Below, piece by piece: positions 1-7,631 of a stretch of 64,000 nucleotides of DNA. Within the stretch, counting starts at the first letter, position 1. Each line of letters starts with the position of its first letter. The position numbers and the translations under genes were made by a program. The notes beneath the pieces were generated by a model. The model was not told the origin of the DNA, ran no database searches, and worked only from the letters and a program-made list of their open reading frames with translations. The DNA is from Saccharothrix syringae (GTDB lineage Bacteria > Actinomycetota > Actinomycetes > Mycobacteriales > Pseudonocardiaceae). Where the stretch lies: assembly GCF_009498035.1 (NCBI RefSeq), contig NZ_CP034550.1, forward strand, positions 10,788,001 through 10,852,000, in the 5' to 3' direction.

Positions 1-164
1 CGTTCGAGGGGCGGCTGCCCGACGCGGTCGACGTCGACGTGCGGTTCCGGGCGCCGGTCCCGCTGCCCTCCCGGGTCGAGTTCTCGACCTCGCCCACCGC
101 CGACGGCCGGCGGTTCGCGCTGTGGTCGCGCAAGCCGCACCTGGAGGGCGTGATCAGCGGTTGA
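1..164 (+). CDS. MaoC-like dehydratase, C-terminal fragment
   Basis: Only the last 53 codons lie in the window; the reading frame is open from the left edge to TGA at 162-164. The encoded tail is a short beta-rich segment (VRFRAPVPLPSRVEFSTSP, then LWSRKPHLEGVISG). It resembles the C-terminal end of single hot-dog MaoC/enoyl-CoA hydratase proteins, which commonly sit beside acyl-CoA dehydrogenases in actinobacterial lipid or steroid catabolism clusters. The SCP2/acyl-CoA dehydrogenase genes 0.8 kb away fit that setting. The active-site region is outside the window, so the family call rests on the tail alone. Confidence 0.45.
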   Translation, partial: FEGRLPDAVDVDVRFRAPVPLPSRVEFSTSPTADGRRFALWSRKPHLEGVISG

Positions 165-186
165 CGCCGGTCGGGGCGCCCCGGCC

Positions 187-882
187 CTAGCTCACCGGGG
201 CGCCGTCCGCCACGCTCTCCGGCCGCCGCGACGGCGGGTGCCACACGTCGCCGGCCACGAGGTCGCCGAAGCCCATCCACACCAGGTTCATGAGCCGGGC
301 GGCGACCACGCCCGCCGGTTCCTCGGGGTTGTCGAGCCACCAGTCGGCCAGCGACTCGCCCGCGCCGACCAGCGCCGCGGCCAGCGACTCGGCCTCCTTG
401 TCACCCGCCCGCGGCACGTTGCCGAAGTCGGCGGAGTGCACCAGCAGCGCGGCCACCAGGCTGATCGCCCGGCCGCGCATGTCGGCCAGCTCCTCGGCGA
501 ACGGCCCGCCCTGCGAGGACGCCTGCCGGTGCAGGACCTGCCAGCTGGCGCGGTTCTCGCCGACGAAGCCGAAGAAGGCGCGCAGCCCGCTCCACAGCTG
601 GACGTCCGGCGGCGCCTCGGCCTCGACACCGCCCGCGATGGCCTCCATCATGCGGGTGGCCTCGCGGCGGATGCACGTGGCGAACAGCTCTTCCTTGGAG
701 CCCAGGTACGCGTACAGCATGGGCTTGGAGATGCCCGCGACGTCGGAGATCTCGTCCATGGACGCGGCGTGGAACCCCAGGCGCGAGAAGACGTCCACGG
801 CGGCGTCCATGATCTGCCGTTCGCGCACCGCGCGCGGCAGCCTCTTCGCCCGGCCGGTGCGTACCGGTTGCTCAGCGTGCAT
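187..882 (-). CDS. TetR family transcriptional regulator
   Basis: A 231-residue TetR-type repressor. An N-terminal helix-turn-helix (residues about 20-65: RERQIMDAAVDVFSRLGF, then MDEISDVAGISKPMLYAYLGSK) is followed by a helical ligand-binding region. I chose ATG at 880-882 because AAGGGGG lies four bases upstream; an in-frame start 24 bases earlier lacks this. It is transcribed divergently from the SCP2-domain gene, and the 100-bp gap holds a palindrome (934-949), so it most likely represses itself and the SCP2/acyl-CoA dehydrogenase operon in response to an acyl-CoA or lipid ligand. The ligand is inference. Confidence 0.88.
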   Translation of the reverse strand: MHAEQPVRTGRAKRLPRAVRERQIMDAAVDVFSRLGFHAASMDEISDVAGISKPMLYAYLGSKEELFATCIRREATRMMEAIAGGVEAEAPPDVQLWSGLRAFFGFVGENRASWQVLHRQASSQGGPFAEELADMRGRAISLVAALLVHSADFGNVPRAGDKEAESLAAALVGAGESLADWWLDNPEEPAGVVAARLMNLVWMGFGDLVAGDVWHPPSRRPESVADGAPVS

Positions 883-933
883 CACACCCCCTTGAAGACC
901 GGACAAGGTTACTCCGAAGCCCTTGCCCCCTTA

Positions 934-949
934 CCTACTCGCCAGTAGG
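934..949. promoter_or_regulatory. Candidate TetR operator
   Basis: The 16-bp sequence CCTACTCGCCAGTAGG is an inverted repeat in which 7 of 8 base pairs match. It lies in the divergent promoter region between the TetR gene (start 882) and the SCP2-domain gene (start 983). A related half-site, AGTAGGTAG, follows at 959-967. The position and symmetry fit autoregulation plus control of the lipid operon. Confidence 0.6.
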
Positions 950-982
950 ATTACCGCTCAGTAGGTAGCGGAGGAGCCACTC

Positions 983-1624
983 ATGACCATCGACCTCTCC
1001 ACCGAGGCGATCGCGAAGCTCAGCCCTCAGGAGCTGATCTCAACGCTCAAGCGGGTCGACCCGGCCGACCCGGCGCTCAAGGACGTCGACATCGACGTCA
1101 TCGCGCGCGGCATCGACCCGAAGAAGCTCGCCGAGGACGAGTTCGCCGACCTGCTGGCCGCGCTCGGCGCGCTGGCCGACGGCGGGGCCGACCTCGACCT
1201 GGCGAAGATGGACCCCCAGAACTTCGCCCGCATCATCTCGCGCGCGTCCAAGGGCCAGGTGGAGGCGGTCACCTCGCGCCCCGGCCTGCGCGAGCGCGTG
1301 CTCGACGAGGTCTTCCGGCGCATGGAGGCGCACTTCCGCGGCGATCGCGCGGGCGCCACGCGCGCGGTGGTCCACTTCCACCTCACCGGCAAGTCCCCCG
1401 AGGACCTGTACGAGGTGGTCATCGAGGACGCCACGTGCCGCATCGGCAAGTCGCCCACCCGTGACCCCAGGGCCTCGGTGACGTTGGGACCGGTGGAGTT
1501 CCTGAAGCTGGCGACCGGCAACGCGTCGGCGCCGGTGCTGTTCATGACCGGCAAGCTGAAGGTCAAGGGCGACCTGGGCTTCGCGGCCGGGTTCATGAGC
1601 CTGTTCAACATCCCGAAGGCGTGA
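983..1624 (+). CDS. SCP2 sterol-carrier domain protein
   Basis: A 213-residue protein with GGAGGAG upstream of the ATG. The N-terminal half (residues 1-100) is charged and helical. The C-terminal half has the SCP2 lipid-binding pattern: [21 protein letters not shown], then [38 protein letters not shown], where the last segment is the typical G-K-L-K-V-K-G-D strand. SCP2 domains bind sterols or fatty acyl-CoA and present them to enzymes. It is followed after 7 bp by an acyl-CoA dehydrogenase, so the two are probably one operon acting on a bulky acyl-CoA substrate. No signal peptide is visible, so it should be cytosolic. Confidence 0.85.
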   Translation: MTIDLSTEAIAKLSPQELISTLKRVDPADPALKDVDIDVIARGIDPKKLAEDEFADLLAALGALADGGADLDLAKMDPQNFARIISRASKGQVEAVTSRPGLRERVLDEVFRRMEAHFRGDRAGATRAVVHFHLTGKSPEDLYEVVIEDATCRIGKSPTRDPRASVTLGPVEFLKLATGNASAPVLFMTGKLKVKGDLGFAAGFMSLFNIPKA

Positions 1625-1631
1625 GGGGACC

Positions 1632-2846
1632 ATGGGTGGTTTTTCGCTGGAGCTGAACGAGGACCAGGTCGACCTGCGCGACTGGGTCCACGGCTTCGCC
1701 AAGGACGTGATCCGGCCGGCGGCCGCCGAGTGGGACGAGCGCGAGGAGACGCCGTGGCCGGTGATCCAGGAGGCGGCGAAGATCGGCCTGTACGGGTTCG
1801 AGGCGCTGGCCACGTGGTTCGCCGACCCCATCGGGCTGTCGCTGCCGATCGCCACGGAGGAGCTGTTCTGGGGTGACGCGGGGATCGCGCTGGCCCTGAT
1901 GGGCACCGGCCTGGCCGCGGCGGGCATCTTCGCCTCCGGCGAGCCCGAGCAGCTGGCCGAGTGGGTGCCCGAGTGCTTCGGCACGGAGGACGACCCGAAG
2001 CTGGCCGCGTTCTGCGCGTCGGAGCCGCAGGCCGGTTCCGACGTGGCCGGGTACCGGACGCGCGCGGTGTACGACGAGGCCACCGACGAGTGGGTGATCA
2101 ACGGCCAGAAGGCGTGGGCCACCAACGGCGGCATCGCCAACGTGCACGTGGTGACCGCGGTGGTGGACCCGGCGCTGGGCGCGCGGGGCCAGGCCGGTTT
2201 CGTGGTGCCGCCGGGAACCCCCGGCCTGTCGTCCCCGGGCAAGATCAAGAAGCACGGGATGCGCGCGTCGCACACGGCGGACGTGTTCCTCGACGACGTC
2301 CGCGTCCCGGGCCGCTGCCTGCTCGGCGGCAAGGAGCGGCTGGACGCGCGGCTGGCGCGGGCGCGCGAGGGCCAGAGGGCCGGCGGGCAGGCGGCGATGG
2401 CGACGTTCGAGACCACCCGGCCGACCGTCGGCGCGATGGCGGTCGGCGTCGCGCGGGCGGCCTACGAGTACGCGCTGGAGTACGCCAAGGACCGCGAGGC
2501 GTTCGGCCGGAAGATCATCGAGAACCAGTCGATCGCGTTCGACCTGGCGAACATGAAGATGGAGATCGACGCCGCCCGGCTGCTCGTGTGGCGGGCCGCG
2601 TGGATGGGCCGCAACAACGTCCCCTTCACGGCGGGCGAGGGGTCGATGTCCAAGCTGAAGGCCGGCGAGGTGTCGGTGTGGGCGACCGAGCGGGCGATCC
2701 ACATCCTGGGCGGGGCCGGGTACACGCGGGAGCACCCGGTGGAGCGCATGCACCGGGACGCGAAGATCTTCACCATCTTCGAGGGGACGTCGGAGATCCA
2801 GCGGTTGGTCGTGGCCAGGGCCATTTCCGGCATGTACATCAAGTGA
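1632..2846 (+). CDS. Acyl-CoA dehydrogenase
   Basis: A 404-residue FAD-dependent acyl-CoA dehydrogenase of usual family length. Visible landmarks are the FAD/substrate loop [19 protein letters not shown], the [12 protein letters not shown] strand, the C-terminal helix motif [19 protein letters not shown], and the end motif [16 protein letters not shown] whose Glu aligns with the usual catalytic base. The start ATG has AGGGG upstream and lies 7 bp after the SCP2 gene stop, implying a two-gene operon. A hairpin at 2886-2919 ends the unit. It should introduce a 2,3 double bond into an acyl-CoA and pass electrons to ETF; chain length or steroid preference cannot be read from the sequence. Confidence 0.93.
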   Translation: MGGFSLELNEDQVDLRDWVHGFAKDVIRPAAAEWDEREETPWPVIQEAAKIGLYGFEALATWFADPIGLSLPIATEELFWGDAGIALALMGTGLAAAGIFASGEPEQLAEWVPECFGTEDDPKLAAFCASEPQAGSDVAGYRTRAVYDEATDEWVINGQKAWATNGGIANVHVVTAVVDPALGARGQAGFVVPPGTPGLSSPGKIKKHGMRASHTADVFLDDVRVPGRCLLGGKERLDARLARAREGQRAGGQAAMATFETTRPTVGAMAVGVARAAYEYALEYAKDREAFGRKIIENQSIAFDLANMKMEIDAARLLVWRAAWMGRNNVPFTAGEGSMSKLKAGEVSVWATERAIHILGGAGYTREHPVERMHRDAKIFTIFEGTSEIQRLVVARAISGMYIK

Positions 2847-2885
2847 GCTGATCTCCCCGGGCCGTCGTCGGGCGGGCCGGGAGGC

Positions 2886-2922
2886 AGGTGGGGTCTCCAG
2901 GACGCGGGAGGCCCCACCTTTG
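2886..2922 (+). terminator. Rho-independent terminator of the acyl-CoA dehydrogenase operon
   Basis: AGGTGGGG at 2886-2893 pairs with CCCCACCT at 2912-2919. The stem is extended inward by CTCC/GGAG around a short loop and is followed by TTTG. It lies 40 bp past the stop codon. Confidence 0.7.
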
Positions 2923-3282
2923 CCGAGTGAACCGGGGATGACTCCGCTGGGCCACGACCTACTACCGTGACCGCGCAGCAGTTCGACGTCGATCGAACGT
3001 ACCCAGGATTCGGGCTGGCCAAGCAGGTCGATCAAGTGCAAACATGTCGGCCATGTGCCGCACAGCTCCACCCGGTGCAGCGGTTGCTGCACACGACAGA
3101 GCCGTGGAGACTGGACTGGCGAACATTGCCCATCCTTTACCGGATAGGCCAGATGTCTCATCGATATGCATCTACAGGAGCGGTGAAGCAGTTTTTCAGG
3201 CGAACCAAGGAAAGACCAGCGGCTTCCCACCCGTCGAACGCCGACCGGAAAGTCGCAGTCCAAATCCACCTCGGACGTCGAC
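2923..3282. other. Gene-free left flank of the low-GC island
   Basis: I see no convincing gene here. GC content falls along this stretch and A/T-rich words appear (AGCAGTTTTTCAGGCGAACC near 3186). It is probably the left part of the acquired segment that carries the next two genes and should contain their promoter. I found no direct repeat, tRNA end or integrase remnant to mark a boundary. Confidence 0.4.
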
Positions 3283-3894
3283 ATGAACGCGACAGATCAA
3301 GGTTTATCCACCACCGAAGTGGAAGCAATAAGGCGGAATATCAGAAATCTGACTCCGGAGGAGTTTACCAACCACCACATCGTTGATCGGGTTCCGTACA
3401 TATTTTCGGACCGGAAGCAGTACGTCGAATGGAAGAGCCTCCTTGCTGCAGACCTGGATGTCGACCCATACACGATAGTGATCGTCGGCAGTTCGTGCCT
3501 CGGCTACAGCATCTCCCCAACCAAGCTCTTCAACCCTTTTCACCAGAGATCGGACATCGATGTCGCGGTCATCAGCTCCGCACACTTCGAACAAGCGTGG
3601 ACCTGGCTCCGACGCCCAGGGGTGCGCGACATGTTCGAGAGCAAACGGTGGCAACACTCGTTCGACGACCACCGTAGTCGCCTCGTATTCGACGGCGCAA
3701 TAGCTACGGACAAGATCCTGAACCGACTGCCGTACGGTCCCCAATGGGCTCGCGCACTACATCGAGCGGCGAACAGGGAGCCGACGACGAGAAGGACCAT
3801 CAAGGCACGTATATACAAAGACTTCGAAGCGCTGCGCACCTACCAGATCAGCAACGTTCGAACGATCAAACAGAAGTTGCTGTCAGAAGATTAA
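3283..3894 (+). CDS. Nucleotidyltransferase-fold protein (defence-like cassette)
   Basis: A 203-residue protein with signs of a nucleotidyltransferase fold: a GSS turn (residues 69-71 in IVIVGSSCLGYSISP) followed about 20 residues later by SDIDVAVISS, giving the paired metal-binding Asp91 and Asp93. A possible third acidic residue is Asp138 in VFDGAIATDK. It is shorter than CD-NTases. Base composition differs sharply from the neighbours (29 of 60 bases G/C at 3301-3360), and codon 8 is the rare Leu codon TTA. It ends 24 bp before a DUF262 gene, so the two probably form one transcript. Whether it transfers nucleotides to a protein, an RNA or a small molecule, or is inactive, cannot be told. 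The Shine-Dalgarno site is weak. Confidence 0.7.
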   Translation: MNATDQGLSTTEVEAIRRNIRNLTPEEFTNHHIVDRVPYIFSDRKQYVEWKSLLAADLDVDPYTIVIVGSSCLGYSISPTKLFNPFHQRSDIDVAVISSAHFEQAWTWLRRPGVRDMFESKRWQHSFDDHRSRLVFDGAIATDKILNRLPYGPQWARALHRAANREPTTRRTIKARIYKDFEALRTYQISNVRTIKQKLLSED

Positions 3895-3918
3895 CAGCAC
3901 CAGCACATGGAGCACCAG

Positions 3919-5088
3919 ATGGCCGCAAGCGGTGACGCTTCGAACAACCAGCGATTCCTCGACTCGGGACCGCAGACATTGGCATGGTTCAACAACCGCC
4001 TGCGCGCTGGCGAACTCGACATGAAACCCCCCTTCCAGCGCAACCCGGTCTGGCAGGAGAGACAGAAGACCTATCTGATCGACAGCATAATCCGCGGATA
4101 TCCGGTTCCGGAACTCTACCTGCAGACGATCGTGAACAACCTCGGCGAAGAGAAGCACGTGGTTGTGGACGGCCAACAGAGAATCCGTGCGTGCTTGGAG
4201 TTCGTCGCCGGAGAATTTGCCCTGGACGACCAGACCGACTACGAGGGACACCGGTTCGACGAGCTGCCCGAAGCCGTTCAGCAGAGGATATTCAAGTACA
4301 AGTTCGTCGTGCGCACATTGCCGGTACTCGAAGACAACGAGATTCGGGAGATCTTCGGTAGACTCAATCGAAACAATGTCGTACTAAATAAGCAGGAACT
4401 CAGATTCGCCACATACTGGGGCGAATTCATCGGCACAATGAAGGAACTCAGTCAACACCCGTTTTGGGTCTCCTCGGGACTTTTCACCGCTAATGATATC
4501 AGGCGCATGCTCGACACCGAGTACATCAGCGAGCTCGCCGTTGCCACGGTGTTCGGACCACAGAACAAGAAAACGAACTTGGACAGTTTCTACGCGGACT
4601 TCGAGGCCGAGTTCCCCGACAAAGAGCATGTGATCAGGATCTTCACCCTTGTGCTCGACGAACTCCTGCAACTGCTCGACTGGCCGACAAAGCTGCGCTG
4701 GTCCAGGAAGGTTGACTTCTACAGCCTGTTCCTGGTCCTCGTCGGCCGCGTGGGCGAACTCCCCTTTGACCGCAGCGAGCGCGAGGTCATACGGCAACGT
4801 CTCACTACCTTCTCCCAGAGCGTTACCCGAATCCTGAAGTTCACCGAGGGTCTCGATGCCGATGACGAACCCAAGGCAGCCCGCGCCTACTCACGAGGAG
4901 TCCGCAACTCAAGCGACTTGAACAGTCGCCGCATGCGGATTTCTTCACTCGACGCCTATCTTCGGGGTGATGATTTCGACCTACCGGTCTCGCCGAAGCT
5001 CGACAACGATCCGCTTCGGTCGTTGCCTTCACTGCAGGACTTGCTCGCACAGTACCCTGAAGACGAAGAGCCCGATAACGAAGAATAG
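3919..5088 (+). CDS. DUF262 domain protein (ParB/GmrS-like nuclease fold)
   Basis: A 389-residue protein with an N-terminal DUF262 domain: PPFQRNPVW (residues 37-45), IDSIIRGYPVPELYL (54-68) and the hallmark VVVDGQQRIRA (81-91). DUF262 occurs in the GmrSD type IV restriction enzyme and related anti-phage proteins, where the DGQQR region belongs to an NTP-dependent nuclease core. Here no C-terminal HNH/DUF1524 motif is visible; the second half is helical and acidic at its end. I chose ATG 3919 because GGAG lies six bases upstream; ATG 3907 is possible. GC is low (28 of 60 at 4381-4440). Pairing with the upstream NTase-like gene suggests a two-component defence or toxin system, which is inference. 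Confidence 0.82.
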   Translation: MAASGDASNNQRFLDSGPQTLAWFNNRLRAGELDMKPPFQRNPVWQERQKTYLIDSIIRGYPVPELYLQTIVNNLGEEKHVVVDGQQRIRACLEFVAGEFALDDQTDYEGHRFDELPEAVQQRIFKYKFVVRTLPVLEDNEIREIFGRLNRNNVVLNKQELRFATYWGEFIGTMKELSQHPFWVSSGLFTANDIRRMLDTEYISELAVATVFGPQNKKTNLDSFYADFEAEFPDKEHVIRIFTLVLDELLQLLDWPTKLRWSRKVDFYSLFLVLVGRVGELPFDRSEREVIRQRLTTFSQSVTRILKFTEGLDADDEPKAARAYSRGVRNSSDLNSRRMRISSLDAYLRGDDFDLPVSPKLDNDPLRSLPSLQDLLAQYPEDEEPDNEE

Positions 5089-5152
5089 TTTCCGGCCGTC
5101 GGGACTACAGGAACCGAACTCCGATGCGTGAATGGTTCACTCCGAGACCGGT

Positions 5153-5191
5153 GACGAGGACCTCGGCTCGGCCAAGGCCGAGGTCCTCGTC
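5153..5191. terminator. Perfect 15-bp hairpin between convergent genes
   Basis: GACGAGGACCTCGGC at 5153-5167 pairs without mismatch with GCCGAGGTCCTCGTC at 5177-5191 across a 9-nt loop. It lies between the DUF262 gene and the convergent MerR gene, so it can end transcription from either side. No U-run follows. Confidence 0.6.
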
Positions 5192-5280
5192 ATGGGCGTG
5201 ACACCACTGGATGCCAATAAGGCGCGACGGGTGTTCACGGATTCGGCGGAGACATCCGTGCCGCCTCGTGCGGGAACGGC

Positions 5281-6183
5281 CTACCTCATCGCCTCGACGA
5301 GCCAGGCCCGCTCCGCGGTCGTGTCCGGCACCGCGGGCCAGCCGTTGATCTTCGCGATCAGCGCCCAGTAGCGCTCGGCCCTCGGGTCGCCGAACTCCTC
5401 CAGCCGCCGGGCCAGTTGCGGGCCCACCGGGACGTCCAGGGCGGTCGACCACGTCTCCGCGATCCGCCGCACGATCGCCGCGGCCTCCTCCGACCCCGGG
5501 TCGACGCCCGAGTCCAGGGCCTCGCGCGCCAGGGCGATCGCCTGCCCGAACGCCTCCCGCTGCTCCGGCGCCGGACCCGACATGTCGGCGCCCTCGGCGC
5601 GCAGCTCCTGGTGCCGCTCGGACATCCGCCTGATCGAGGCCCGGAAGTCCGGGTCCTGGACCAGGTTCGCCAGCTCGATCCACGCCTCCAGCTGCTCGGA
5701 CGTCGGGTCGTCGGGCAGCTCGACGCGGACCGACCGCATCCCCTGCTCGAAGCCCGGCTCCAGCTCCAGCCCTCCGAAGACCTCGTCGAAGAAGTCGTCC
5801 AGGATCGCCTGCCGCTCCTGCTCGGACAGCCTGGCCAGTTCGTGCACCATCTCCACCTCCCCGTTCCGCGCCACCACGCGCAGCACGGCCCGGCGCAGCC
5901 GGAGCGTGCGCATCTGCGCGTCGATGGCCTCCGCGTGCGTCCGGGCCACCTCGGCCACGGACACCTCGCGCGCCAGCACCCGCTGCGCCGTGGGCAGGTC
6001 CACGCCCAGGTCGCGCAGGGTGCGCACGAGCTTGAGCCGCGCCAGCCCGTCGACGTCGTAGGTGCGGAAGCCGCCCGCGGTCCGCCCCGCCACCGGGACG
6101 AGGCCGGAGTCGGAGTAGAAGCGGACCGTCCTGGTGGACAGGCCGGTCATCCGCGCCAGGTCGCCGATCGAGTAGTGCGCCAC
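5281..6183 (-). CDS. MerR family transcriptional regulator
   Basis: A 300-residue regulator. The N-terminal MerR winged helix is clear (residues 4-70: YSIGDLARMTGLSTRTVRFY, then GLVPVAGRTAGGFRTYD). A helical region follows and then a long C-terminal domain with no Cys cluster, which argues against metal sensing. The GTG at 6181-6183 was chosen because AAGGTGG stands five bases upstream; longer forms would read through the operator. The dyad TCCAG-TCG-CTGGA directly upstream (6202-6214) is the usual autoregulatory MerR site. It lies divergently beside a membrane pentapeptide-repeat gene, which may be its target. Confidence 0.88.
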   Translation of the reverse strand: MAHYSIGDLARMTGLSTRTVRFYSDSGLVPVAGRTAGGFRTYDVDGLARLKLVRTLRDLGVDLPTAQRVLAREVSVAEVARTHAEAIDAQMRTLRLRRAVLRVVARNGEVEMVHELARLSEQERQAILDDFFDEVFGGLELEPGFEQGMRSVRVELPDDPTSEQLEAWIELANLVQDPDFRASIRRMSERHQELRAEGADMSGPAPEQREAFGQAIALAREALDSGVDPGSEEAAAIVRRIAETWSTALDVPVGPQLARRLEEFGDPRAERYWALIAKINGWPAVPDTTAERAWLVEAMR

Positions 6184-6194
6184 GGGGACCACCT

Positions 6195-6222
6195 TGGAAT
6201 CTCCAGTCGCTGGAACTTCAAC
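6195..6222. promoter_or_regulatory. MerR operator, dyad in divergent promoter
   Basis: The core TCCAG-TCG-CTGGA is a perfect 13-bp dyad at 6202-6214, flanked by imperfectly matching TTGGAA and TTCAA arms. It is placed 19 bp upstream of the MerR GTG start and 43 bp upstream of the divergent pentapeptide-repeat gene. MerR-type activators bind such dyads within the promoter spacer. Confidence 0.6.
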
Positions 6223-6257
6223 CCGATTAACCGCATGATCCGGCACGATCGCGGTTC

Positions 6258-7631
6258 GTGCGCGAAGCCCTCGACGTCCTCCGCCCCTACTGGCCCGCGC
6301 TCCTCGCGCTGCTGGCGCTGATCGCGGTGCGGCGGGCACTGCGCGCCGCGTACCTGCGGTGGACGGGCGGCAGGCCGCCGACGAGGCGCGCGACCCGCGA
6401 GGAGAGGCTGCTGACCGGCGCGCGCGGGCGGATGGCGTGGTCGGTGGCCCGGTGGCTGGCCGCGGCCGTGGTGCTGGCGGGCGCCACCGGGTTCGGGCTG
6501 TTCGTGCTGCTCGGCACGCCGCGGCTGCCGTCGAGCGACAGCTTCACCACCGCCGAGCTGCTGGAGCTGCTCAAGATCGGCCTGGCCGTGGTGGGCGGGC
6601 TGGGCGCGGTCGTGGCGCTGGCCGTCGCCTACCGCAGGCAGCAGGTGTCGGAGGCGGCGCACCACATCGCGACCCGGCAGGAGGAGCGCGAGCGGACGAA
6701 GTTCCACAACGAGCGCTACGGGGCCGCCGCCGAGCAGCTGGGGCACGAGCGGTTCGCGGTGCGCCTGGCCGGGGTGCACGCCATGATCAGCCTCGCGGAC
6801 GACTGGCCCGCGCAGCGGCAGATCTGCGTGGACGTGCTGTGCGCCTACCTGCGCACCCCCGTGCCCGAGGACGACCCCAACGAGGCCGAGGTGCGCCAGG
6901 TCGTCCTCACCGCCCTGCTGGAGCACGAGTGGCCGAACGGCGGCGCCCCGACGGTGGACCTGCGCAACGCGCGGCTGGTCGACCTGGACATGGCCAACCG
7001 CGTCTTCAAGGGCACCTTCATCTTCGACAACGCCCGGTTCGGCGGTGCGCGGACCAGTTTCGAGGGCGCCGAGTTCCTGGGCCGGACGAGCTTCCGGGGC
7101 GCCGAGTTCACCGCCCACCGGACCGTCTTCAGCGCCGCGTCGGCGGTGCGGGCCGACCTGGACTTCACCGGGGCGACCTTCGCCGGCGGCTCGGTCGACT
7201 TCACCCACGCCCGGCTCTCCGAAGCCTCGGTGCACTTCGAGCGGGTCCGGGTGGACGGCACCGCGTTCGACTTCCGGGGGACGGAGCTGTCGGGAAGCAC
7301 CCTGTCGTTCCGGCGGGCGCACCTGCGCGACACCGCGCTGTCCCTCGCCCACGTGATCCTGGGCAGGCGGCTCGGCCGGGTGGGCGTCTTGCGGCTGAGC
7401 GAGGTCGACGCGGAGCGCACGGCGATCGACTTCGAGTCGTGCCGGCTGGTCAACGCGGTCGTGGAGGTGCGGGAGGCGCGATTCGCCGACTGCCGCCTGG
7501 AGCACTTCCCGACCGGCGAGCAGGTGGTCGTCCTGCGCGACGAGGGGGCCGAGCCCGCGGAGTTCGCGGCGGAGCTGCGGGCGGTGCTCGGTGCCGGGGA
7601 CCGCGAGGCCCCCGGCACCGGGCGCGCCTAG
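6258..7631 (+). CDS. Membrane-anchored pentapeptide-repeat protein
   Basis: A 457-residue protein. The N-terminal region has hydrophobic segments (about residues 10-28, 62-84 and 104-124). A cytosolic helical part follows (RRQQVSEAAHHIATRQEERERTKFHNERYGAAAEQLG). The second half carries degenerate pentapeptide repeats of the A(D/N)Lxx or xFxGA kind (VDLRNARLVDLDMANRVF, ARFGGARTSFEGAEFLG, FRGAEFTAH), predicted to form a right-handed beta-helix. Membrane proteins of this layout are common in actinobacteria without a known role. The GTG start has no clear Shine-Dalgarno. The stop codon overlaps the convergent E2 gene stop by 4 bp (7628-7631). Confidence 0.8.
   Translation: MREALDVLRPYWPALLALLALIAVRRALRAAYLRWTGGRPPTRRATREERLLTGARGRMAWSVARWLAAAVVLAGATGFGLFVLLGTPRLPSSDSFTTAELLELLKIGLAVVGGLGAVVALAVAYRRQQVSEAAHHIATRQEERERTKFHNERYGAAAEQLGHERFAVRLAGVHAMISLADDWPAQRQICVDVLCAYLRTPVPEDDPNEAEVRQVVLTALLEHEWPNGGAPTVDLRNARLVDLDMANRVFKGTFIFDNARFGGARTSFEGAEFLGRTSFRGAEFTAHRTVFSAASAVRADLDFTGATFAGGSVDFTHARLSEASVHFERVRVDGTAFDFRGTELSGSTLSFRRAHLRDTALSLAHVILGRRLGRVGVLRLSEVDAERTAIDFESCRLVNAVVEVREARFADCRLEHFPTGEQVVVLRDEGAEPAEFAAELRAVLGAGDREAPGTGRA

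Noticed and set aside
238..948. Long plus-strand open frame opposite the TetR gene
   Set aside because: It mirrors the TetR coding sequence, has the Arg/Gly/His-rich composition typical of antisense frames in GC-rich DNA, and has no recognisable motif.
2967..3386. 139-codon plus-strand frame overlapping the NTase gene start
   Set aside because: It has no motif or ribosome site and conflicts with the clearly coding NTase frame.
5105..5280. tRNA end or attachment site to the right of the low-GC island
   Set aside because: I checked for a cloverleaf and for direct repeats shared with the left flank and found none. The hairpin is too regular and too long for a tRNA arm.
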